Source: a virus
Virus record (IMG/VR): IMGVR_UViG_3300037493_006316
Location: 1 to 64,000 of that record
Reading direction: 5' to 3' (one strand)
Length of the DNA: 64,000 nt
The notes below the pieces were generated by a model, which ran no database searches, was not told where the DNA came from, and saw only the letters and a program-made list of their open reading frames with translations. Positions 15,143-22,976 of the stretch are shown here, one piece after another. How positions within the stretch are numbered: position 1 is the stretch's first letter; each line of letters starts with the position of its first letter. Position numbers and translations under genes: made by a program.

Positions 15143-15737
15143 CAGGGCTCCGGGGGATGGTGGGTGGCTGGAGGATCAGCGTGCTTCCGCCCCGCCAGCC
15201 GCGGGCGCGGAGGTGACACCGCAACAGGGTGCGGAGGTCTTCGAGGTTGGCGCCGCCGCGGCCCAGCAGTCGACCGACCTGCTTGTCAGAAACACCGACG
15301 CTGGCGCATACTTGGCCAGGCCGAAAGCGTTCATGCTCAGGCGGCAGGGCCCGAATCGTGACCTCGCCCTTGGCGACTGGGCCGCGGACAGCCAGGCCGA
15401 GGAAGTCGAGGCCCGACGCCACGGCATCGTCGAGGCCCAGCGGATCGACCCACCCAAGCGCGTCCGAGCCGCCGTCGCGGATGCTCAGCACGCTCTCGGG
15501 CCGCAGCCAGGGGGCGTCTTGCAGCAGACGGCGCGCGCCAGCGCCCGCCCACGCAAGGCGCCGCAGCGCCCCGGCGTTGACGCCGTTGTCACCCAACAGC
15601 GCGCCCACGGCGCTTGTGGGCACGGCCACGATCCAGCTTGAGCCGTCCCAGCGGACGGTGACGTGCTGGTGGTAGTGCGGCTCGGTGAGCGCGAGGACCA
15701 TGCCTCGCACCCACTCGGTCGCCGAGTCGACGGACAT
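15135..15737 (-). CDS. Tandem KH-domain RNA-binding protein
   Basis: Two GxxG loops occur in KH-like context. The first is VGALLGDNGVNAGALRRL (GDNG ~49-52), preceded by EWVRGMVLALTEPHYHQHV and a strand, as in KhpA. The second is VGRLLGRGGANLEDLRTLL (GRGG ~159-162). KH domains bind single-stranded RNA or DNA. At 200 aa it is far longer than KhpA (~80 aa). It is the first gene leftward of the control region, so it would be expressed early. The ATG at 15735-15737 follows GGGAGCCAAG. The KH assignment rests on motif resemblance only. Confidence 0.5.
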   Translation of the reverse strand: MSVDSATEWVRGMVLALTEPHYHQHVTVRWDGSSWIVAVPTSAVGALLGDNGVNAGALRRLAWAGAGARRLLQDAPWLRPESVLSIRDGGSDALGWVDPLGLDDAVASGLDFLGLAVRGPVAKGEVTIRALPPEHERFRPGQVCASVGVSDKQVGRLLGRGGANLEDLRTLLRCHLRARGWRGGSTLILQPPTIPRSPDA

Positions 15738-15782
15738 CTTGGCTCCCTGCGGGGTGGTGGTGCTCCGTGGTAGCACGATAGG

Positions 15783-15797
15783 CGCCAAACCGCTACA
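15783..15797 (-). promoter_or_regulatory. Operator-like site, copy 1
   Basis: On the minus strand this is TGTAGCGGTTTGGCG, matching the TGTAGCGGTTTCGCG found at 16150 and 24417. It lies in the 68-base gap between the divergent KH-protein and XRE-regulator genes, ten bases before the regulator's ATG, where a repressor would control both directions. Confidence 0.5.
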
Positions 15798-15805
15798 GGG
15801 CACCC

Positions 15806-16204
15806 ATGCGTCTCACCCCGACACCCCTTGGTCGACTCATTCGCGAGCGTCGCGCCGCGATGGGCCTGTCTTTGCCCGCCCTGGCGCGCGCCGTCGGCGT
15901 CACCCCGGTCGGGATCGGCGACATCGAGCGGGGCAAGCGGTTCTCGCTCGGTGAGAGCTACTGGCCGGCGCTCGCCTCGGCGCTCGGGGTGGACCTCGAG
16001 GTCGTCGCCGCAGCGGTCGACGCTGACCGTGTTGTAGTCCTTGCGCCGGCCCGGTTCTCCACCGATCACCAGCGCCGGGCCGCGGCCGCGCTTGCCGACC
16101 TCTGTGAGAGCGTGCACCTGCTCAGCGACCCCGAGGCAGCCGCGCTGGCTGTAGCGGTTTCGCGCTTGCACGTTGCCGGTTTCCCGGATACGGATCGGGC
16201 ATGA
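15806..16204 (+). CDS. XRE-family (Cro/C1-type) transcription regulator
   Basis: The N-terminal ~65 residues form an XRE helix-turn-helix: LGRLIRERRAAMGLSLPALA, then VGVTPVGIGDIERGKRF. The C-terminal half is helical, with no peptidase motif, so there is no LexA-like self-cleavage. At 132 aa it fits a phage repressor or Cro-like protein. The ATG lies directly after an operator-like site and has only a weak ribosome binding site, suggesting a leaderless or autoregulated transcript. It stands at the divergence point of the leftward and rightward blocks, where lysis-lysogeny repressors usually lie. Confidence 0.75.
   Translation: MRLTPTPLGRLIRERRAAMGLSLPALARAVGVTPVGIGDIERGKRFSLGESYWPALASALGVDLEVVAAAVDADRVVVLAPARFSTDHQRRAAAALADLCESVHLLSDPEAAALAVAVSRLHVAGFPDTDRA
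16150..16170 (+). promoter_or_regulatory. Operator-like site, copy 2
   Basis: TGTAGCGGTTTCGCGCTTGC plus a following A is identical over 21 bases to 24417-24437. It overlaps the -35 box of the promoter at 16166-16193, so a bound repressor would block that promoter. Confidence 0.55.
16166..16193 (+). promoter_or_regulatory. Repeated-type promoter, plus strand
   Basis: TTGCAC, 16 bases (with GTTGC at the start and CCCGG at the end, as in the minus-strand copies), ATACGG. The predicted transcription start (~16200) coincides with the ATG at 16201, implying leaderless mRNA for the next gene. Confidence 0.55.
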
Positions 16205-16767
16205 ACACCTTCCGCCTCACCCCCGCCGAGCAGTGGCGGCCCGAGCACGACGCCTACATGGCCGACATGCGCGTCCGTGCGGGCGTGCTTGTGTCGATGC
16301 TGCTCGTGCGGGTCAAGAACCCGCGCGTGGACAACATCCAGCGTGAGGAGATCCGCCGAGAGCTTCTCGAGCCGATGGCGGCCTTCCGTGACGGCGGGCG
16401 CCCGCTGACCTGGGCGCACGTGCGGCGCCTCGACACGCTGGGCCACCAAGGGTGGTCAAGCCCCATCGGCGGCCGCTACCTGCTCACGGGTGAGGGGCAG
16501 GCCTTCGACAGCACTCTCGGAGAGCCCGCCGGCGAGCGGATGCAACTCTTCGAGATCGTCCGGTCGGCCCTGCGGGAGGCCATGACCGGCGAGGGTTGCG
16601 GGATCAGCCTCGTCGCCGGCGAGGTCCACGCCGCCGGCCTTCCGCTCCACAAGAGCCAGCTCAGCCGGGTGCTGAGCGGGCGACAGCTTCGCTTTCCCAT
16701 CGAGCTGTTCGATGGGATCTTCCGGGCCTGCGGGCAGTCGTTGCCGTGGGCGCTCACAGCGGCGTAA
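16201..16767 (+). CDS. Putative DNA-binding regulator, 188 aa
   Basis: The ATG overlaps the previous stop (ATGA) and coincides with the predicted transcription start. The C-terminal ~40 residues (LHKSQLSRVLSGRQLRFPIE) look like an XRE-type helix-turn-helix, in which SQLSRVLSG is the recognition-helix pattern. The N-terminal two thirds is not recognised. Placed just after the XRE regulator and followed by the rightward block, it may be a second switch protein (Cro/CII-like role), which is inference. Confidence 0.5.
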   Translation: MNTFRLTPAEQWRPEHDAYMADMRVRAGVLVSMLLVRVKNPRVDNIQREEIRRELLEPMAAFRDGGRPLTWAHVRRLDTLGHQGWSSPIGGRYLLTGEGQAFDSTLGEPAGERMQLFEIVRSALREAMTGEGCGISLVAGEVHAAGLPLHKSQLSRVLSGRQLRFPIELFDGIFRACGQSLPWALTAA

Positions 16768-16794
16768 GGCCGCCACCAACCACAAGGAGCTCCG

Positions 16795-18189
16795 ATGTCT
16801 CTTCCCAAGGCCGCCCAGGCCGAACTCAACGCGGCCGCCCGCCTCGGCGCGAAGGCGCTCATGGCCGCCGCTGACAAGATCGCCCCCGGCAACGTCGCGG
16901 GCCTGCTCGCCGAGCAGCTCGTGTCGCTGCGGCGGACCGACGTCGCCGTGATCGGCGACCAAGAGGCCTTTGTCCGTCGCACGGAGGACGGCAGTCTCAA
17001 GCAGGTCATCCGGCCGGTCAAGCTGACGGTCGCCAAGGGCGACCTCTTCCAGATCCCCAAGAACACCCCGGTCGACGTCCGCACTGGCGAAGTCGTGGCC
17101 CAGCTCAAGGGCCACCGCGGGGACGTTCGGTGGGAGAAGCGCCCGATCGACCCCAAGCGGGCCGCCCTGACGGTCCAGGGCATGCAGGCCATCAACTCTG
17201 TTGCGGGCGTCGCCGTGGCCACGCCCCCGACCGTCCTGGTGGACGGGGTTGTCCGCTCGAACCCCTACGTCGAGCGCAGCGAGGGCCGCAACGGTCGCCC
17301 CGGCGACATCGTCCGCATCGTGCAGAGCTGCGTGATCATCGGCCCGGTGCCCGCCACGGGCAACCCCGTGGCCGTCAACTACACCCTCGAGTACTCCCCG
17401 GAGCGGGAGCTGTTGGCCATGGCGGCCAACCTGCTCGGCCGCCAGAAGGGCGACGAGGACTACATCCGGCTCACCACCGACGTGGCCTTCGATGCCGCGA
17501 AGCTGGCCGGCTGGTCGTTCATTCCGATGTACGGCGGCCTCGGGTACGCCGTCAACTTCCGCAACAAGGCCGTGCAGGCCATGTACAGCGACTTCGTCAA
17601 CATGTTGACGAACGCGCCCAAGAAGGCACAGACGGTGTGCATGCGCAACGCCATGCGGCGGCACCCGGCGCTCGGCGCCTACCAGTCCGTCGCGGTCAAC
17701 GACGCGGGCGAGGCCACCGTGCCCGTCGTCGGCTGGGCTGGCAGCGGCGACACCCTGCGGCGCTACCAGAGCCTTGCCGGCCACATCGGCGCCGGCGCGA
17801 ACATGGGCGACCTGCAGCGCGCAGGCTTGCTGATCAGCGTGAACGAGATCGAGGAGTCCTTCGACCCCGCGGCTGAGACATCGCGGGAGCTCGAGACCAT
17901 TGACGTCGAGGCCGGCGAAGCCGCGGCTGTGTCGACCGCGGCCGTCGACCGTCGCGACGTGCTGATCGGCGACCTGTACGCGCTGGGCGGCGAGTACGCC
18001 CCGCTGGCCGCCAAGCTCGGGCTCAACCTCGACGAGGTGGCCCAGGGCGACCTCGGCATCCTTGAGCGCGCGGTGAACGACCTGCGCGAGGCCATTGTCG
18101 AGGCGGACAGCCGCCAGCCGGTGGCCTTCTCGAACGATGACGACCAGGACTACGGTGGGGACGACCCCACCGGTGAGGAGCAGGCATGA
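16795..18189 (+). CDS. Unknown protein, candidate recombination or DNA-binding factor
   Basis: This 464-aa protein starts at the ATG 16795-16797 behind AAGGAGCTCCG. It ends in a very acidic tail (SNDDDQDYGGDDPTGEEQA), typical of phage DNA-metabolism proteins that contact SSB-like partners or mimic DNA. The body contains AMAANLLGRQKGDEDYIRLT and WSFIPMYGGLGYAVNFRNKA, with a loose resemblance to single-strand annealing proteins but no RecT/Redbeta signature. The SMC-like ATPase gene overlaps its stop. Together they resemble recombination pairs; the specific function is not established. Confidence 0.5.
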   Translation: MSLPKAAQAELNAAARLGAKALMAAADKIAPGNVAGLLAEQLVSLRRTDVAVIGDQEAFVRRTEDGSLKQVIRPVKLTVAKGDLFQIPKNTPVDVRTGEVVAQLKGHRGDVRWEKRPIDPKRAALTVQGMQAINSVAGVAVATPPTVLVDGVVRSNPYVERSEGRNGRPGDIVRIVQSCVIIGPVPATGNPVAVNYTLEYSPERELLAMAANLLGRQKGDEDYIRLTTDVAFDAAKLAGWSFIPMYGGLGYAVNFRNKAVQAMYSDFVNMLTNAPKKAQTVCMRNAMRRHPALGAYQSVAVNDAGEATVPVVGWAGSGDTLRRYQSLAGHIGAGANMGDLQRAGLLISVNEIEESFDPAAETSRELETIDVEAGEAAAVSTAAVDRRDVLIGDLYALGGEYAPLAAKLGLNLDEVAQGDLGILERAVNDLREAIVEADSRQPVAFSNDDDQDYGGDDPTGEEQA

Positions 18190-20363
18190 TCGCCCGCATT
18201 GAGGCCGCGCTGTTCGGCCTAAACATCAACGAAGAGGTCGCCCCGGTGACCCTTCTCGTCGGGCAGAACCAGTCGGGCAAGAGCACCCGGCTGGGGCTCG
18301 CTGACCTCGTGATCCGCGGCGGGTCGGCCGGGGTGTACCCCGTGCTGGGCCGGCCCAAGGGCCCGTGGTCGGCGAGCGTGGTCCTGAACGGCAGGCGGTA
18401 CACCCGCGCCGGCAAGGATGGCTTGGCCAACGGCTGCCGGATCGACGGCGTCAAGGTCGCTGTGCGCGACTTCGACGCCGAGATCCAGGCCAAGGCCGGC
18501 GCCGCTGGCGTCTGGCGCCTGCGCGAGTTCAGCGAGGCGACGCCGTCGGCGCGGCTCGACTGGATCGTCGGCACCCTGTTCGAGGGCGCCGACACCTCCG
18601 GTCTGGCGTCGGCTGTCGAGGAGGCCCTGACTGGCCTCGGCGATCTGCGGGCGGCCCTGCAGATCGGCGCCGCGCCGTGGACGCCGGAGGCGGTGCAGCA
18701 GCTGCGCCGGGCGCTCGCTGACGAGCTGACCCGCCGCGGCCTGACGCCGGACCTTGCCCCGCGCGGCCCGCGCTTCAAGGAGGCGCCGCTGCCCGACACC
18801 CCCAGTGAGCGCGCCGTCGGCCACGCCTTGGTCGACACCCTGGCGACCGTGCTCAAGCTCGCCGCCCAGCTGCGGCGGGCAGACGCGAAGAGTGCTGAAG
18901 CGGAGGCTGAGCGGCTCGCCCAGCGGATCGCCGCGCGCGGCGAGCTGCCGGCCGGCACGGTGGCGTCGAACCGCGCCGCCGCAGAGGCGCTGCAGACCGA
19001 GATCAACCAGCTGCTGGAGCGCCGGCAGCAGGACTACGCCGACCTGCGCCGGCGCGAGAGCGCCGAGCAGGCAGTGGTCGACGCAACGACCGGGCTGCAG
19101 CAGGCCCGCGCCGCGGCGCCGCGGTCGGCGGCCGATGTCCGCGCCGCTCTGCTGCTGGCGCAGGCAGAGCACTCGGCGGCGCTGACCGCGCTTGAGACAG
19201 CCCGGCACCGCGCCGAGGAGCTTGAGCGCGAGGTGAAGCAGGCCAGCGACCGCGCGACGGCCACGGCCGACACCGAGGCCGCGGCCTTGGTGGCCGAGGC
19301 CGGTCGCGCTGAGGTTGAGCGCGTGGGGGCGGAGGTTGCCGAGCTGCTGGGCGCCGTCGAGGCGGCCCTGTTGGACCTGCGCAGCCTGATCGAAGCCGGC
19401 CGCCTGCGGGCGGCGGTGCTCGAGCGCCCCAGCATGGCGGCTCTGCTCGACGCGGCGGCCAGCGTGCGCGCGCGAGTCGCCGAGCCTGCACCCCCTGTCG
19501 TCGCGGCGGTGGAGGACAAGGCCGCCACCGAGGCCGCGCAGGCGAAGGCCGCGCTGCTTGAGGCGCGGGCCCGCTCGAGCGCGCAGGCGCGCGAGGTCAT
19601 GCAACTGACCGGCGCCGAGGCCGGCAAGCGCGCCACGATGGACGCGCTCGGCCGCGAGTTGCAGGAGCTCGACGCGAGCGCGGTGGCCCAGCGGGCCAAC
19701 GTCGAGGCGTGCCAGCAGCGCCTGCGCTTGGCCCAGGAGGCGCTCAACCGCGTGCCGGTCGTCGCGGGCCTCGAGCTCAGCGACGCGGTCATCGACTCGA
19801 AGACCGCCGACCGCGCCGCCCTCATCGCTGCCGCGGATCGCCTGAGCGACGTGGCCGGCGATCAGGTCGCTCTGGAGTCCGCCCGCGCCGACGCGCAGCG
19901 GCTGCAGGCCGAGCTGGATGTGGTCATCAAGGTGCGCGACGCCATCACCGCCGCCAAGGCGTGGTGGTTAACCACGCAGCTCGACGGCGCGCTTGAGCCC
20001 GCCCGGCGGATCACGCAGGCCGTGCTCGGCCTGGACGTCGACATCAAGACGTCCGACGAGGGCGCGCACATCGTGCTCGGCGACGTCGACCTCGACACCG
20101 TCCAGGGCGACCAGCTGCGCAGCCCGCAGATCGTGGCCCTCGCCGCCCTTCGCGTGGCCATGCTCGCTCGCCTTGACGGTCTGCGCGCCCTCTTCGTCGA
20201 CGACCTCGAGTCAATCGACGAGGGCCGTCGCGCAAAGTTCCTCGCCGCGCTCGCCGCCGAGGTCCGGGCTGGTACCATCCACCAGGTGATGGGCGCGTCG
20301 GTCGACGCGCTCCCCGCCCTCGACGGTGATGACGTGCGCGTCGTCACGCTGTTCCGGAGCTGA
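18186..20363 (+). CDS. SMC/SbcC/RecN-like ATPase with long coiled coil
   Basis: The N-terminus carries Walker A GQNQSGKST (~26-34) right after a strand (VTLLV). The middle ~400 residues are Ala/Glu/Arg-rich heptads (for example EVKQASDRATATADTEAAAL), and the C-terminus has Walker B LRALFVDDLESID (~673-685). The N- and C-terminal halves form one ABC-type head around a coiled-coil arm, as in SbcC, Rad50 and RecN. No zinc-hook CxxC is visible at the arm centre. There is no SbcD nuclease beside it. ATG at 18186, overlapping the preceding stop. It likely acts in recombination or DNA end processing. Confidence 0.75.
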   Translation: MIARIEAALFGLNINEEVAPVTLLVGQNQSGKSTRLGLADLVIRGGSAGVYPVLGRPKGPWSASVVLNGRRYTRAGKDGLANGCRIDGVKVAVRDFDAEIQAKAGAAGVWRLREFSEATPSARLDWIVGTLFEGADTSGLASAVEEALTGLGDLRAALQIGAAPWTPEAVQQLRRALADELTRRGLTPDLAPRGPRFKEAPLPDTPSERAVGHALVDTLATVLKLAAQLRRADAKSAEAEAERLAQRIAARGELPAGTVASNRAAAEALQTEINQLLERRQQDYADLRRRESAEQAVVDATTGLQQARAAAPRSAADVRAALLLAQAEHSAALTALETARHRAEELEREVKQASDRATATADTEAAALVAEAGRAEVERVGAEVAELLGAVEAALLDLRSLIEAGRLRAAVLERPSMAALLDAAASVRARVAEPAPPVVAAVEDKAATEAAQAKAALLEARARSSAQAREVMQLTGAEAGKRATMDALGRELQELDASAVAQRANVEACQQRLRLAQEALNRVPVVAGLELSDAVIDSKTADRAALIAAADRLSDVAGDQVALESARADAQRLQAELDVVIKVRDAITAAKAWWLTTQLDGALEPARRITQAVLGLDVDIKTSDEGAHIVLGDVDLDTVQGDQLRSPQIVALAALRVAMLARLDGLRALFVDDLESIDEGRRAKFLAALAAEVRAGTIHQVMGASVDALPALDGDDVRVVTLFRS

Positions 20364-20365
20364 TC

Positions 20366-20485
20366 ATGGTTCGCCGCGTAGGCCGGGTGCTCGCCTGGCT
20401 GCTCACCTCCTGCTCAATCCTCACCGGGGCCTGTGCCCTGGCCTACGCGGCCTTCCTGGCCTCCCGGGCGCTGCTCGCCGGATAG
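20366..20485 (+). CDS. Small membrane peptide, 39 aa
   Basis: The ATG at 20366 follows CCGGAGCTGATC. The peptide MVRRVGRVLAWLLTSCSILT continues as one hydrophobic segment (to FLASRALLAG). A positively charged N-terminus and a single membrane helix fit a small inner-membrane peptide. It sits in the gap between the ATPase and helicase genes; function unknown. Confidence 0.5.
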   Translation: MVRRVGRVLAWLLTSCSILTGACALAYAAFLASRALLAG

Positions 20486-20535
20486 GCGGGCGGCGCCTCG
20501 CCGCGCCTGCGGCCACCTTCCCCCTTGGAGCCCAC

Positions 20536-22236
20536 ATGCTGAACGCTGAGCAGTCCCTTGCCGTCCACAACATCGACCGCTACCGCGTTCTTGTCGCCGG
20601 CGCTGGGGCCGGGAAGACCTCGACCTTCGCGGCGGCGCTGGTCGAGCAGCTCAACCGCGAGCCCGACGAGCGCGTCCTGGCGGTGACCTTCACGCGCGCC
20701 GCGGCTCGCGAGATGGAGCACCGGGTGCGCCGACTCGTGGGCCGGCCCGACGGAGACATCAACCCGGGCGGCTCGCAGCCCTGGATCGGCACGCTCCACG
20801 CCTGGGCGTGGTCGCAGATCGAGGCGAACCCCGAGCTCTTCGGGCGCCTGCCGGGCGTGTCGCTGTGGGACGACGGCGACGTCGAAGATGCCGTGCGGCT
20901 CATCGCCCGCGGCATCGGGCCCAAGGCGCTGAAGGTCGCCGACGTGGCCAAGGCGCGCCTGTCGACGCTCATGGCGCGCGAGTCGGTGGTCACAGAGCTG
21001 CGGGCCCTGCTTGTCGAGGCCAACGCGTTCACCTTCGACGGCATTGAAAGCGCGGCCGCCGGTGCGTTCGAGCGCGATCCCGTCGCGGCGCCGGCCTTCC
21101 AGCTCGTGATGGTCGACGAGGCGCAGGACCTCAGCCCGACGCAGGCGCGCCTGCTTGACCTGCTCGGCGACCGCCGGTTCCGCGTGGGCGATCCGCGGCA
21201 GTCCATCTACGGCTTCCGGGGCTCCGACCCCGGCATCATGCGCGGCTGGCTCGAGCAGCCAACGTGGTCGGCCCTGCACCTGACGGCGAACTACCGCAGC
21301 CAGGCCGCCATCGTCGACGCGGCGAACGCCCTGGCCTCGGCCATGCCGGGCGACTGGCTGCCGATGGTCGCCACGCGCGAGGGCGGCGCCGTGTACGCCT
21401 GGACCACGGAGCTGCAGGGCCTGACCGCGGCGGCGCTGGTAGAGCAGGCGCTCGCCGCCGGCCGCTGCCCAAGCGACATCTACGTCATCGCCCCGACGTG
21501 GGGCGACGTCAACGAGGCCGCGATCGCCCTGCGGGGCCTGAGCGTGCCCGTCGTCGTGGGCAAGGAGGCCAACCCGTGGACCGAGCCGGCCGGCCGCTTC
21601 GTGCGGCGCGTGCTGGCTTGCCTGCACAACCGCCACGACGACGTGCTGTGGGCCCTGGTTGCCGCGGCGCTCATGCCCGGCAACGAGCCGTGGGCACTGC
21701 GGACGGAGGCCCGGCGCTCCCGGCGGCCGCTGTCGGCGGTGCTGGCCGAGCGCTACCCCTGGGCCCGCTGGCTGTGCGATGTGCGCGGCCACTTCATGGC
21801 GGGCGCGGTGCTGCGCCGCGTGCTCGAGCTGGCCCCCGGGCCGTCGGTGGCGCACCTGCTGCCGGTGCTCGACACGCTGCCCTCCGCCGACGCACTGCGT
21901 GAGCTGGCGCTGTACCAGCAGATCGAGGCGCCGGCCGAGCCCGCCGACGAGGTGAGGCTCGGCACCATCCACGGCGCGAAGGGGCTCGAGGCGCCCGTGG
22001 TCATCGTGCTCGGCGCCACCGCCTCGCGCTTCCCCGCTGGTCAGGGCGCCGAGGCCGAGGAGGCCCTGCGCCTGCTCTACGTGGCAGTGACCCGCGCGGC
22101 CGACGAGCTGCACCTCGTCTGCCCGGCCGCCAGCCGCGGGTTCGGCGGCCTCTCCGCAGAGGCGCCCACGCCCTACCTCGCGACGATGGGGCTCACCTCG
22201 GAGCCGGGCCCGCTGGCCGTGTGGGGCGCGCCGTGA
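20536..22236 (+). CDS. UvrD/Rep-family superfamily 1 helicase
   Basis: SF1A helicase motifs appear in order: Q-motif-like LNAEQSLAV, motif I AGAGAGKTST (~21-30), Ia VTFTRAAAREM, II MVDEAQDLSP (~198), III GDPRQSIYGFRG, IV YRS, V GTIHGAKGLE (~482) and VI YVAVTRAADEL (~520). At 566 aa it is somewhat shorter than UvrD, so the 1B/2B subdomains are reduced. It would unwind DNA 3'-5' during phage replication or recombination. The ATG at 20536 follows TTGGAGCCCAC. Confidence 0.9.
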   Translation: MLNAEQSLAVHNIDRYRVLVAGAGAGKTSTFAAALVEQLNREPDERVLAVTFTRAAAREMEHRVRRLVGRPDGDINPGGSQPWIGTLHAWAWSQIEANPELFGRLPGVSLWDDGDVEDAVRLIARGIGPKALKVADVAKARLSTLMARESVVTELRALLVEANAFTFDGIESAAAGAFERDPVAAPAFQLVMVDEAQDLSPTQARLLDLLGDRRFRVGDPRQSIYGFRGSDPGIMRGWLEQPTWSALHLTANYRSQAAIVDAANALASAMPGDWLPMVATREGGAVYAWTTELQGLTAAALVEQALAAGRCPSDIYVIAPTWGDVNEAAIALRGLSVPVVVGKEANPWTEPAGRFVRRVLACLHNRHDDVLWALVAAALMPGNEPWALRTEARRSRRPLSAVLAERYPWARWLCDVRGHFMAGAVLRRVLELAPGPSVAHLLPVLDTLPSADALRELALYQQIEAPAEPADEVRLGTIHGAKGLEAPVVIVLGATASRFPAGQGAEAEEALRLLYVAVTRAADELHLVCPAASRGFGGLSAEAPTPYLATMGLTSEPGPLAVWGAP

Positions 22237-22976
22237 ACCTGCCCTGGCCGACGCTCGCTGAGGAGTCGCGGACCGCCCTGCGCCTGATCTCCACGCAGCT
22301 CAGTGGGCGCGAGGTGGCCGCCCTCGACTGGCTCCTGGCCGAGACGGTCGGCAAGGGCGTGTGGTGGGTGAGCTTCCGGCCGCGCGACCTCGCCGAGGTC
22401 GTCGGCATGTCCGAGCGGCGCGCGTCGGACATGCTGCAGCGCTTCATCGGCGAACGCTACCTCGAGCTGCCGTCCATCGAGCGCACCACGCAGGACCCGT
22501 GGACGGTGCGCCCGGCGCTCTACGAGGACTGGCCCTGGCCAGCCGAGCTCAAGGCCAAGCTGCCGATCCGCATCCATGCCGTGCTGTGCGGCCCTTGGTG
22601 CAGCGGCGCGGTCATCGCGGCCGCGAACGACCTGTGGGACCTGGCCCGGGACACCGGCGCCGAGCGTGACCAGCCCAGCACGGACCTGCCCGAGCGCACG
22701 CCCTACGACGAGACCTGGCGGCGGTGGTGCGCCACGCTGTGCGACCTCATCGACCGCCCGCCGAAAATGGGCGGCACGCTGCCGACCTTCCGGCGCGTGT
22801 TGGCCTTCCTGCGCACCGACCCGCGTGAGCGCCAGCGCGTGCACGGGCCCTACGCTGACCGTCTGCTCGCCGTCCGCTACGAGCAGCTCTACCGCACGAC
22901 GCGCATGCAGCACGTCGTCGCCACCACCCGCTACCGGGACCATGAGCGTGGCCGGTACTCCAAGGAGCCCACGTGA
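22233..22976 (+). CDS. Winged-helix replication-type protein, 247 aa
   Basis: The GTG at 22233-22235 overlaps the helicase TGA. Residues ~45-80 (FRPRDLAEVVGMSERRASDM, then QRFIGERYLEL) form a helix-turn-helix/winged helix with a wing. The rest is Arg/Trp-rich and has no catalytic motif. Its position right after a helicase gene suggests a replication-initiator or loader role like lambda O or phage DnaD-type proteins, inferred from context. Confidence 0.5.
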   Translation: MNLPWPTLAEESRTALRLISTQLSGREVAALDWLLAETVGKGVWWVSFRPRDLAEVVGMSERRASDMLQRFIGERYLELPSIERTTQDPWTVRPALYEDWPWPAELKAKLPIRIHAVLCGPWCSGAVIAAANDLWDLARDTGAERDQPSTDLPERTPYDETWRRWCATLCDLIDRPPKMGGTLPTFRRVLAFLRTDPRERQRVHGPYADRLLAVRYEQLYRTTRMQHVVATTRYRDHERGRYSKEPT

